5,515 nt of DNA from Candidatus Methanoplasma sp. (GCA_031256615.1 JAIRQG010000108.1:1-5515); one strand, 5' to 3'. Positions 1-5,515 are shown, numbered from the stretch's first letter. The notes: a model not told the origin generated them from the letters alone. Numbers and translations: made by a program.

Positions 1-1
1 C

Positions 2-598
2 GTTCTGCTCAAAGAATGGAAAAAAGGAAAGACGCTCATGGAGATCGCCGACAAATACAGGTTCCCTCCGATACTGACTGCGATGATAATATTCCAAGAG
101 GACGGTGCCAGCAAGAAGCAGTTCTGGGAGTTCATAAGATCGCCGGAAACGCTTGAGAGCCAGCAGACCGCCGATGAGGTCAGGGACGTGATAAAAAATG
201 ACCTTGTGTACTCCCCGGCGGCCGATGAAAAACATAAAGAAAGAGGGTTTTGGGGAGAGGGGCTGCTCCAGGGTTGGCTGAACGAACAGAACATCACTTA
301 CAAGACAGAGAACGACCTCCGCGGCAACGAGAGGCAGAAGACCCCGGACTGCCTCCTCAGCGAGCCGATGCTCTACGATGGGAAGAAGATATGCTGGATA
401 GAGAGCAAGGCATCATTCGGCGACAGCGTGGAATTCCGTTACAACTCGCGAAAACAGCTCTGCCCTTACACAGAACTCTTCGGTCCTGGCCTGGTCATAT
501 ACTGGACCGGCTGCCTTGATGATCTGGAATGGCCGGACGATGTCTATGTTTCGGACATATCCGTTCTTGAAAAGAGACTTGAGAAGATCACTGAGTGA
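2..598 (+). CDS. TPD-motif nuclease, CDIN1/C15orf41 family (5' end cut off)
   Basis: This is a predicted metal-dependent nuclease of the PD-(D/E)XK fold. The family contains human CDIN1 (C15orf41), the partner of codanin-1; its archaeal role is not established to my knowledge. The frame is open to the window edge, so the first internal ATG (base 38) is probably not the start and an N-terminal helix-turn-helix part is missing. Numbering residues from that ATG, the helical, HTH-like part covers about 1-50. The nuclease core follows: E74 in GFWGEGLLQGWL, the family TPD motif at 102-104 (D104), E122 and K124 in IESKASFGD, Q140, and the conserved FGPGLVIYW near 148-156. The run SKASFGD plus FGPGLVIYW closely matches what I recall of the human protein. 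All catalytic positions are present, so the copy looks functional. It is convergent with mptA and overlaps it by 11 bp. Family call is firm; the substrate is unknown. Confidence 0.85.
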   Translation, partial: VLLKEWKKGKTLMEIADKYRFPPILTAMIIFQEDGASKKQFWEFIRSPETLESQQTADEVRDVIKNDLVYSPAADEKHKERGFWGEGLLQGWLNEQNITYKTENDLRGNERQKTPDCLLSEPMLYDGKKICWIESKASFGDSVEFRYNSRKQLCPYTELFGPGLVIYWTGCLDDLEWPDDVYVSDISVLEKRLEKITE

Positions 599-1487
599 TA
601 CTTTTCCTGTATTCTTCTCTCAGTTCTCCCATGGTCGCGGTCCTTTCCGCGAACGCGTTGTGCTTGTGTATTGATTCTTCGGATTCGCTCTTTACCGTTA
701 CCTCTACGTCATCCGGAAGTTCTTTGTATCTCCCAACGACCGATTCCAGAACATTTCTCACAACATCCTCCACGAACCTGGGATTATTGTGGGCATTGAT
801 GACGACCTGCCCCTCATCGTCCCTTTTCAGGAGTTCGTACGTCGGCGATGAGAACGCCTTCTGCACAATGTCTATGATCTCATCCGCCTCAACCTCAACA
901 TCGTCATCCATTCTGAACATGGCGGTGCAGACATTCCTTTGATTGTGCGACATCACAGCGGCCCCTTCGGAACAGTCCATCATCTCAGACACTGTCTGCT
1001 GGGCGCAGGGGCATGCGGTCATCCCTATCACTTCCACGCCGATCATTTTCCTTATCTTGTCTCCTCTGACGGCAGACCCGCTCGCCAGAAGTTTATACAT
1101 CTCGAGCGTCCCCCTTCCGAACGGCGTTGTGCTTTCTCTGAAGTACTCCGCCCTGATGTTCACGCTCGCCATCTGGGCATACTCATGGTGGACGAGCAGT
1201 TTCTTGCACATGCCGCTTGCCATATTCTCCAGGCCTGAGACAGGGACCTTTATGCTCTCTTCCACCACATCGCTGAGGACCTCCACATTCCTGGACAGAT
1301 GGGAACCTTTCTGCTCGGCCGGAAGGTCCACGAAAATATCTATCGAACAGTTCAGCGCTCCGTTCAGGGCGCTGCTGATGCCTTTTCTTTTAACTACGAC
1401 CGGCTTCCTGACACCGGTCACGCCCACTTTGGTGAGTTTGGACCATGTATCGCCCTTCCGATACTGCACATCGCATTTCAAGGCCAT
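588..1487 (-). CDS. mptA: GTP cyclohydrolase MptA (FolE2 / COG1469 family)
   Basis: This cytosolic, metal-dependent GTP cyclohydrolase acts at the first step of pterin synthesis. Archaeal MptA is Fe(II)-dependent and makes 7,8-dihydroneopterin 2',3'-cyclic phosphate for tetrahydromethanopterin. Close relatives (GCYH-IB) make dihydroneopterin triphosphate for folate or archaeosine, and sequence alone does not separate the two. The 299-aa length fits the family (about 300-315). Visible motifs are KPVVVKRKG near 28-36, VDLPAEQKGSHLSR at 53-66, the metal-site cysteine region TACPCAQQ at 157-164, SHNQR at 180-184 with H181, AHNNPRF at 232-238, and the C-terminal ESIHKHNAFAE at 271-281. The ATG at 1487 gives the natural N-terminus. 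An A/T box about 25 bases upstream and no Shine-Dalgarno sequence suggest a leaderless message. The gene is divergent from rnhB and its stop overlaps the TPD nuclease gene. Confidence 0.93.
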   Translation of the reverse strand: MALKCDVQYRKGDTWSKLTKVGVTGVRKPVVVKRKGISSALNGALNCSIDIFVDLPAEQKGSHLSRNVEVLSDVVEESIKVPVSGLENMASGMCKKLLVHHEYAQMASVNIRAEYFRESTTPFGRGTLEMYKLLASGSAVRGDKIRKMIGVEVIGMTACPCAQQTVSEMMDCSEGAAVMSHNQRNVCTAMFRMDDDVEVEADEIIDIVQKAFSSPTYELLKRDDEGQVVINAHNNPRFVEDVVRNVLESVVGRYKELPDDVEVTVKSESEESIHKHNAFAERTATMGELREEYRKSITQ

Positions 1488-1555
1488 GCAGCGTAATACC
1501 GTTATTACTTAAAAAGTATAGACTAACAACTAATTCAGTAGGAGCAAGGAATATC
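1488..1555. promoter_or_regulatory. Divergent promoter region of mptA and rnhB
   Basis: This 68-bp gap separates two outward-facing genes. Its centre holds ACTTAAAAAGT (about 1507-1517), nearly palindromic and readable as an archaeal TATA box on both strands. On the - strand it is centred about 25 bases before the mptA ATG, which fits leaderless transcription. On the + strand it would place the rnhB start site near 1538-1541, leaving a leader of about 15 bases that carries GGAG (1541-1544) and AAGGA (1546-1550). Sharing of one box is inferred; the TATA extension at 1517-1520 could serve one direction separately. Confidence 0.6.
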
Positions 1556-2218
1556 ATGTTTCAATTCCTTCTCCGAAGTATGAAATGCGGTGTCGATGAG
1601 GCGGGGAGAGGCTCCGTGCTCGGGCCTTTGGTCGTGGGGGCCGTTTACTCCGAATCTGACGATGTCCTTATCGAGATCGGGGTCAGGGACTCGAAGAAAC
1701 TTTCCCCGAAGACCAGAGAACGCATGTACGATCTGATCGCGGACGCCTGCGGGATCAGCATCATCACCGTCTCTGCGGCAGATATCGACGAAAAACGGAA
1801 AATGATGTCCCTGAACGATATTGAGCTTGATATGTTCGTCAAAGCCTGTTCGAAGATGCCTGTGTCCGCGGTGTATGCGGATTGCCCCGACGTGAACGAA
1901 TCTGCTTTCTCCAAAGAGATGGGCCTGATGATGAACGGTCCGGAAATAATAGCAAGGCACAAAGCTGATGACATTTTTCCGGTAGTTTCTGCCGCGTCAA
2001 TAATCGCAAAAGTAACAAGGGACAGGATGATCGCCGATATCCAAAAGGAGTTCGGAGCAGACATCGGAAGCGGATATCCAAGCGATGGCTGTACAATGGA
2101 GTTCATAGAAAAATGGATAAAAGATAACAGATGTCCCCCTCCGTATACACGCTGTTCATGGGAACCTGTAAGACAGATGATGACCGTCTCAAAGAACACC
2201 AAGATCAGCGACTGGTGA
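1556..2218 (+). CDS. rnhB: Ribonuclease HII
   Basis: RNase HII cuts the RNA strand of RNA/DNA hybrids and removes single ribonucleotides and primer remnants from DNA, using two metal ions in the cytosol. The protein is 220 aa from this start. The signature CGVDEAGRGSVLGPLVVGA at 11-29 contains catalytic D14 and E15. The third and fourth acidic residues are D109 (YADCPD) and D138 (ARHKADD), followed by PVVSAASIIAKVTRD and the conserved GSGYPSD at 171-177. All active-site residues are present and the layout matches archaeal RNase HII. Start choice: the ATG at 1556 has AAGGA five bases upstream. The ATG at 1580 (MKCGVDEAG, 212 aa) has no ribosome site but fits the usual family N-terminus better, so the first eight residues are uncertain. 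It is followed after 4 bp by the SCP2 gene, most likely in one transcript. Confidence 0.93.
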   Translation: MFQFLLRSMKCGVDEAGRGSVLGPLVVGAVYSESDDVLIEIGVRDSKKLSPKTRERMYDLIADACGISIITVSAADIDEKRKMMSLNDIELDMFVKACSKMPVSAVYADCPDVNESAFSKEMGLMMNGPEIIARHKADDIFPVVSAASIIAKVTRDRMIADIQKEFGADIGSGYPSDGCTMEFIEKWIKDNRCPPPYTRCSWEPVRQMMTVSKNTKISDW

Positions 2219-2222
2219 GATC

Positions 2223-2555
2223 ATGAGCATGGAAGCTTCGATTCAGACACTTATTGACAAATTCCACAGGAAGATGGATAATGACGAAGAGGCAAAAAAA
2301 GAGGTAGCGCCTATTAAGAAAACGATCAATATCGATCTCGGGACAGAACATTACTCTTTAAAACTGGAGAACGCTCAGATAGACGGATTCTCGCCGCAGA
2401 TGATCGATAATGCCGACATAACCATTCTGACGACCCCCGAAAGTCTTCAGGGGCTCATCGACGGCACCCTCAGACCGATGAAGGCGTACGTAACAAAGAA
2501 GATTGCCGTAAAGGGCAAGATACAGGACCTGATGTTCCTGAAAAAGTTCTTCTGA
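2223..2555 (+). CDS. SCP2 sterol-transfer-domain protein
   Basis: This is a small soluble single-domain protein (110 aa) of the SCP2 family, a fold with a hydrophobic pocket for lipids or other apolar ligands. The ligand in archaea, which make no sterol transfer partners of the animal type, is unknown. Family features seen are the strand pair TINIDLGTEHYSLKLENAQI (34-53), the ADITILTTPESLQGLIDGTLRPMKAY core (64-89), and the closing AVKGKIQDLMFLKKFF (95-110), typical of SCP2 C-termini. The N-terminal 30 residues form a charged helix. GGTGA (2214-2218) overlaps the last codons of rnhB and lies four bases before the ATG, so translation is probably coupled to rnhB. The ATG at 2229 is a possible alternative start. 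Function with rnhB is not suggested by the fold; co-transcription may be only positional. Confidence 0.85.
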   Translation: MSMEASIQTLIDKFHRKMDNDEEAKKEVAPIKKTINIDLGTEHYSLKLENAQIDGFSPQMIDNADITILTTPESLQGLIDGTLRPMKAYVTKKIAVKGKIQDLMFLKKFF

Positions 2556-2629
2556 GCTTCGATGTCCGCGCCTTAAATACGATTTGCCGTGCCGGACAGA
2601 GCCGCCGCGCCATTGATGGCCATGCAAAG

Positions 2630-2637
2630 TTTTTATA
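2630..2637 (+). promoter_or_regulatory. TATA box of the initiator tRNA gene
   Basis: TTTTTATA preceded by the purine-rich AAAG lies 25-33 bases before the first tRNA base, the usual archaeal spacing between TATA box and start site. It gives the tRNA its own promoter independent of the rnhB-SCP2 operon. Confidence 0.75.
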
Positions 2638-2662
2638 CCAATTCGCAGTAAGAGTAGATGAT

Positions 2663-2740
2663 AGCGAGGTGGGGTAGCCAGGATATCCCGTCGGGCTCAT
2701 AACCCGGAGACCGGTCGTTCAAATCGACCCCTCGCTACCA
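2663..2740 (+). tRNA. Initiator tRNA-Met (anticodon CAT)
   Basis: A full cloverleaf of 78 bases with encoded CCA and no intron. The acceptor stem is AGCGAGG (2663-2669) with CCTCGCT (2730-2736), A73 at 2737 and CCA at 2738-2740. The D arm is GGGTAGCCAGGATATCCC. The anticodon stem TCGGG/CCCGG encloses loop CTCATAA with anticodon CAT at 2698-2700. The T arm is GGTCG-TTCAAAT-CGACC. The A1-U72 pair and the three stacked G-C pairs at the base of the anticodon stem are the established marks of archaeal initiator tRNA, and the body closely matches the Haloferax initiator as I recall it. This argues against elongator tRNA-Met or the tRNA-Ile read with a modified CAU anticodon. Confidence 0.95.
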
Positions 2741-3045
2741 TAACCTTATACAATAACATCCAAAACATCTCTGATTCGCTTTACGAAGATGCTTTTTCAG
2801 ACCTTTCCGAAGTTGCAGAAATATTGATAATATTGTCTTTTATCATCTGACAAATCTTTGCACCCGCAATATATGTTCCATAGAATTAAACCTTCATTTA
2901 CATAAGAAATCATTTACATTGAATTACATTGCCACAAATATTTTTTCTATTCAAATTTATTGTAATTTTTATCAATAAATTATGTTTGTTATAGTTTTTA
3001 TAAATAAAACATAATAATTAAATAATCTGTAAACAATGCGTTGGC
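2741..3045 (+). promoter_or_regulatory. AT-rich upstream region of the ATPase gene, with inverted and direct repeats
   Basis: This 305-base gap has no convincing gene and is far richer in A and T than its surroundings. The first part may end the tRNA transcript: T5 at 2793-2797, and an AATATT-GAT-AATATT hairpin at 2820-2834 followed by GTCTTTT. CATTTACAT occurs at 2895-2903 and 2911-2919, 16 bases apart, with a related ATTACATT at 2923-2930. Two perfect 9-bp inverted repeats follow: AATTTATTG/CAATAAATT (2954-2962 and 2973-2981), and ATTATGTTT/AAACATAAT (2979-2987 and 3007-3015). The second pair brackets a TATA-like TTTTTATAAATA (2995-3006). A later box, TTAAATAA (3018-3025), is centred about 25 bases before the ATG and would give a leaderless message like mptA. 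No Shine-Dalgarno sequence is visible. Operator function is inferred. Confidence 0.55.
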
Positions 3046-4449
3046 ATGAACATATTCATCGGCAGACACAAGGAAATGAATGCTCTGAATGAATGGTACT
3101 CTTCAGGCGATTTCGAGTTCATTGTCCTCTATGGAAGACGGCGCGTTGGTAAGACGGCGCTTTTGGAGGAATTCGTCAAAGGCAAGAATCACATCTTCAT
3201 AAGCGCAAGACGCACGAAAGGGGATGCGAACCTACGCTTGCTGAGAGAGGCCGTCAGCAACGCCTTCGACACCGACACAAAAGACATGGGTCTTGATGCC
3301 CTTTTGGGAACGATCTATGAGCAATCTGGAGAAAGGCTTACGCTGATCATTGATGAACTGCCGTATTTCGCTGAGTCTGATGAAGGCCTCGTAAGCGCTC
3401 TGCAGGTGTTCATAGATCGCAAAGCCCAGTTCTCAAAACTCTTTCTTGTCCTCTCCGGTTCTTCTATGGGGTTCATGAAACGTCAAATCCTTGGAAGCGA
3501 GAGCCCTCTCTATGGGAGAAGAACAAAAGAAATGTTCCTTAAGCCTATGGATTACCTTGAGGCGGCCGACTTCCTTGAGGGAAGAACCGCCTTTGAGAAA
3601 GCGTGTATCTACGGTGCCGTCGGAGGAGTCCCATTGTATCTGAAGAAATTCTCCGGCAGAAAGGACATCTTCGAAGTAATGGCAGAGGAGTTCTTCACGG
3701 ACGGCCTGACACTGTTCTCGGAACCGGAAGCCCTGATAATGCAGGAGCTCAGAGATCCGCGGGCTTACAACGCCGTCATTGAAGCTATGGCTTCCGGCAA
3801 GGCACGGCTGTCGGAAATATCCGACACTTCCGGAATACAGGGGCCGGAGGCCTCAAGATTACTGACAGACCTCATTGACCTGGGCTATGTGGAAAAGGCT
3901 AGCCCGTTCAACGAGAAAGGCAACAGACGTTCCCTTTACTTCCTTTCCGATAATCTGTTCAGATTCCGCTACTATATCGCAGTTAATAAAAGGAACAGAA
4001 TCGCTGAAGACACTCCGGACCGCATTGCGAAGAACATCAAAAGAGAGATGCCCGAATACATGGGGAAAATATTCGAAGACATTTGTGCACAGTTCATCAG
4101 GCGTATAGGCTATCCTATAACCGGAAGATGGTGGGGTTCTGCAAGCAAAAAGACGATGGAGATCGATGTCATAGGGTCTGTTGCATCGGAAGGAAGACGC
4201 ATCGGATTGTTAGGAGAATGTAAGTTCACAAATAAAGAGGCCGATATGAAAACAATCGAGGATCTTATTGAGAGCGCAGAACAGGTGATGGGATTTGACG
4301 TGAAGAATTATGCTATTTTCTCCAGGTCTGGCTTCACGGAGTCGCTTGAGCTGCGGGCAGAGGCTGAGAATATAGCGCTGGTCACGCTTGATGACCTATA
4401 CGATCCAGAATTCGTAACGGAAATGCGGTCCAAGCGCATTGGGTTATGA
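3046..4449 (+). CDS. Archaeal ATPase with DUF234 / PD-(D/E)XK-like C-terminus (COG1672 type)
   Basis: This 467-aa protein belongs to the archaeal AAA+-like ATPases of the STAND/MNS group, often fused to a DUF234 nuclease-like domain. The group is common in archaea and some bacteria, frequently in accessory DNA; a precise function is not known. The N-terminal IGRHKEMNAL (5-14) is the group's box before Walker A, GRRRVGKT at 30-37. Walker B is LTLIIDEL at 98-105 (D103, E104), sensor-like LVLSGSS at 134-140, and arginine-rich SPLYGRRT at 153-160. A winged-helix part lies near 240-290 (RLSEISDTSG, EASRLLTDLIDLGYV). From about 300, LYFLSDNLFRFRYYI begins the DUF234 part. It carries E344, EID at 372-374 and GECKF at 390-394, spaced like a PD-(D/E)XK nuclease site. 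All motifs are intact. It stands alone behind an AT-rich leader and ahead of a T-run terminator. Confidence 0.9.
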   Translation: MNIFIGRHKEMNALNEWYSSGDFEFIVLYGRRRVGKTALLEEFVKGKNHIFISARRTKGDANLRLLREAVSNAFDTDTKDMGLDALLGTIYEQSGERLTLIIDELPYFAESDEGLVSALQVFIDRKAQFSKLFLVLSGSSMGFMKRQILGSESPLYGRRTKEMFLKPMDYLEAADFLEGRTAFEKACIYGAVGGVPLYLKKFSGRKDIFEVMAEEFFTDGLTLFSEPEALIMQELRDPRAYNAVIEAMASGKARLSEISDTSGIQGPEASRLLTDLIDLGYVEKASPFNEKGNRRSLYFLSDNLFRFRYYIAVNKRNRIAEDTPDRIAKNIKREMPEYMGKIFEDICAQFIRRIGYPITGRWWGSASKKTMEIDVIGSVASEGRRIGLLGECKFTNKEADMKTIEDLIESAEQVMGFDVKNYAIFSRSGFTESLELRAEAENIALVTLDDLYDPEFVTEMRSKRIGL

Positions 4450-4465
4450 ACCTTTCTGTGCATAT

Positions 4466-4495
4466 CCACCTACACGGTGTGGCGGTGTCTTTTTT
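4466..4495 (+). terminator. Probable terminator of the ATPase gene
   Basis: Within the 52-base gap between convergent genes, a short hairpin (CACC 4467-4470 with GGTG 4476-4479, or alternatively CCAC 4466-4469 with GTGG 4479-4482) is followed by six T at 4490-4495. T tracts are the main archaeal termination signal. The - strand shows no T tract here, so it serves the ATPase gene and not the TPR gene. Confidence 0.5.
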
Positions 4496-4501
4496 GTGAA
4501 T

Positions 4502-5014
4502 TCAGAGGAGGTTCTTGGCTTCTTCCGGAGTTATCTCCAGCGCTTTGAGCATATACTCCAGCGCTTTCTTCGCATACGGCGCCCTTGCTTTGGGGTCCTC
4601 CATGATCTCGCCGTATGTCGCCATGACGTTGTTGAAATATTCTATGGCAAATTCCGAATACAGCGATGACTCAAGAGATTCGTCTATCTGAGCGGCCTCG
4701 TTATACGCTTTCTCGGCCTCGTCGTATTTATTCACCGATATGCAGAATGACCCGTACGACTGGTAGTATTCTACTTTGTCGCCATCCAGTTCTATCGCTT
4801 TCTTGTAGGCATCCATTATCTCTTCCGGCGCGACCTTCGCACCGAACATCCCCGATGCGTAATTTCCGCATTCGGCTTTGTAATACCACATCTCCGCATT
4901 TTTAGGATATTCTTCCGCAAGTTTCTTGAAATGGGAGTATGCTTTTTTGAAGTCCCCTTCGTCCATTGCCTTCATTCCGGCCATTATCTTTTTGTCCGGC
5001 GTGTCTTCTGCCAT
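4502..5014 (-). CDS. Tetratricopeptide-repeat protein
   Basis: This 170-aa soluble protein is made almost wholly of helical TPR units, which act as protein-binding scaffolds. Repeats visible are about 7-40 (IMAGMKAMDEGDFKKAYSHF, closing with EYPKNA), 41-77 (MWYYKAECGNYASG, with a few extra residues before APEEIMDAYKKAIELD), 81-113 (VEYYQSYGSFCISVNKYDEA, then EKAYNEAAQID), and a last one around 138-163 (ARAPYAKKALEYMLKALEIT). The unit-closing pattern A-x-x-x-P/D is clear. There is no signal peptide or membrane segment. The partner is unknown and the neighbours give no clue. The ATG at 5014 has no ribosome site but lies about 27 bases from a TATA-like box, which supports this start. It faces the ATPase gene tail to tail. 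Confidence 0.85.
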   Translation of the reverse strand: MAEDTPDKKIMAGMKAMDEGDFKKAYSHFKKLAEEYPKNAEMWYYKAECGNYASGMFGAKVAPEEIMDAYKKAIELDGDKVEYYQSYGSFCISVNKYDEAEKAYNEAAQIDESLESSLYSEFAIEYFNNVMATYGEIMEDPKARAPYAKKALEYMLKALEITPEEAKNLL

Positions 5015-5036
5015 AATTATGATATTGAGAGGAATG

Positions 5037-5044
5037 GTTTTAAT
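5037..5044 (-). promoter_or_regulatory. TATA-like box of the TPR gene
   Basis: On the - strand ATTAAAAC is centred about 27 bases before the ATG of the TPR gene, preceded by purine-rich GGGAAAGAG. The spacing would put the transcript start at or next to the ATG, so a leaderless message is inferred. Confidence 0.55.
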
Positions 5045-5052
5045 CTCTTTCC

Positions 5053-5515
5053 CTCACTCATAGGGTTTTATGATGCGTCGGACGCTGTTTTGACCGTCGG
5101 CGATACTGCCCAAAAATGCCGATTATTAGAATGTTTATCGGTGTATCACGATGAGATGACAGGCGGAGGTGTAACGGCCCCTGAAGGGCTGGTCCTTAAC
5201 GCGGCCGGATGAAATCGTTTCGGTTCATTAAGGCCCTTCGACCATGGCCGTGCCGTTCACAGCGCCGATCCGAACACGAACCGTGGTGGGGCCGTTCGGC
5301 TTTTCGGTTGCTATAGCCGGATGGTCTCGGGTTTGCCGCCTATACGGAAGGCACCGACCCCAATCTTACCATCCAGCGGTATTCTCATGACACTGCATCA
5401 AGAATTTAAGTCTGACATGGGGATGTCCGGATTCCCTGAAGGTGGCGTTTCATACGCTGCGGTGACTCCGAAGCTGAGTATAAGCTGCCTGCACAGTTAT
5501 TTCAGACGAAGTCAT
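5053..5515. other. Stretch without an intact gene; mixed coding-like fragments
   Basis: About 460 bases between the TPR promoter and the window end hold no complete recognisable gene, yet the G+C content is like the genes and unlike the AT-rich gap before the ATPase. On the + strand one frame is open from 5042 to 5209, stops at TGA (5210-5212), then stays open to the window end. Its latest ATG-led part begins at 5387 (43 codons, MTLHQEFKSDMGMSGF onward). The part at 5071-5209 (DASDAVLTVGDTAQ through VTAPEGLVLNAAG) reads like protein but lacks a start codon. The part after 5212 is rich in Arg, Ser, Pro and His and looks less natural. Hairpins present are CCGAAC/GTTCGG (5270-5275, 5294-5299), CCTTA/TAAGG next to ATGAA/TTCAT (5194-5233), and GACAT/ATGTC (5413-5425). 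I recognise no family and no known RNA. Confidence 0.5.
5228..5496 (-). pseudogene. Possible broken gene remnant (C-terminal part), family unknown
   Basis: Reading the - strand from 5496, one frame gives SFGVTAAYETPPSGNPDIP and ends at an in-frame TGA (5398-5400). The same frame resumes with MRIPLDGKIGVGAFRIGG and KPETIRL (ATG at 5386-5388), then meets TAG at 5311-5313. A shift of one base at that point joins ATEKPNGPTTVRVRIG and AVNGTAMVEGP, ending in the double stop TAA TGA at 5230. Together they read as one strand-rich protein tail with natural residue composition and purine-first codons. It would thus carry one stop and one frameshift. I do not recognise the family. An alternative is that the + strand frame across the same bases is the real one, or that neither is coding. 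Confidence 0.25.

Noticed and set aside
943..1512. Long open frame on the + strand opposite mptA.
   Set aside because: It is antisense to a firmly identified gene with intact motifs and has no recognisable domain.
1645..2202. 185-codon frame on the - strand opposite rnhB.
   Set aside because: It mirrors the RNase HII reading frame and its peptide shows no known family features.
2563..2598. TGTCCG/CGGACA inverted repeat after the SCP2 gene as a terminator.
   Set aside because: Six-base arms with a 24-base loop and no following T run make it too weak to call.
2725..2741. The tRNA 3' end CGACCCC...TACCAT resembles CGACCCC...TACCAT at 5355-5372, suggesting att sites flanking an inserted element.
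   Set aside because: The two differ in the middle (TCGC against AATCT) and in length, while att repeats are normally longer and near exact. No integrase is present. Probably chance.
2895..2930. Repeated CATTTACAT as the start of a CRISPR array.
   Set aside because: Units are only 9 bp, there are two exact copies, and spacing is far below CRISPR spacer length.
5210..5212. In-frame TGA read as selenocysteine in the + strand frame.
   Set aside because: TGA is the normal stop of all six clear genes here, no homolog or SECIS-type element is recognised, and the frame itself is doubtful.
5269..5290. TCCGAACACGAACCG looks like the conserved CCGAACACGG loop of 5S rRNA.
   Set aside because: The expected GAAGTTAAGC does not follow and no pairing of 5' and 3' ends at about 120 bases was found.
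5311..5313. TAG in the - strand fragment read as pyrrolysine.
   Set aside because: The continuation after TAG in the same frame is short and unnatural and soon stops, whereas a one-base shift gives a much better protein tail.

Overview
The window looks like a chromosomal segment of a methanogen-like euryarchaeon. The Thermoplasmata / Methanomassiliicoccales lineage is the best guess, but this is inference from gene content and not proven. The archaeal signs are a COG1469-type GTP cyclohydrolase (MptA/FolE2), an archaeal RNase HII, a COG1672-type ATPase, a TPD-motif nuclease, an initiator tRNA with the archaeal A1-U72 pair, and TATA-box promoters. Two genes (mptA and the TPR gene) have an A/T box centred about 25-27 nt before the ATG, which suggests leaderless transcripts. 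All six recognisable protein genes stop with TGA.

Layout, left to right. (1) Bases 2-598, + strand: 3' part of a TPD-motif / CDIN1-like nuclease gene cut by the window edge. (2) Bases 588-1487, - strand: mptA, convergent with the first gene and overlapping it by 11 bp. (3) A 68-bp divergent promoter gap. (4) Bases 1556-2218, + strand: rnhB, followed after 4 bp by a small SCP2-domain protein (2223-2555) in an apparent two-gene operon. (5) Initiator tRNA-Met at 2663-2740 with its own TATA box. (6) An unusually AT-rich gap (2741-3045) with two 9-bp inverted repeats and a 9-bp direct repeat. (7) Bases 3046-4449, + strand: a 467-aa ATPase with a C-terminal PD-(D/E)XK-like nuclease signature. (8) A short terminator-like gap. 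(9) Bases 4502-5014, - strand: a TPR protein. (10) Bases 5053-5515: about 460 bases of gene-like base composition without an intact gene. On the - strand this last part reads best as a broken gene.

How the parts relate. mptA supplies the pterin precursor for tetrahydromethanopterin or folate-type cofactors, or for archaeosine. rnhB removes RNA from RNA/DNA hybrids, and the neighbouring nuclease gene may also act on nucleic acids. The tRNA, the AT-rich repeat-bearing leader, the ATPase-nuclease gene and the decayed tail look like a small accessory patch next to a tRNA. The rest is ordinary housekeeping chromosome. No complete new multi-gene system is visible. The ATPase-nuclease gene with its elaborate upstream region is the most interesting candidate.
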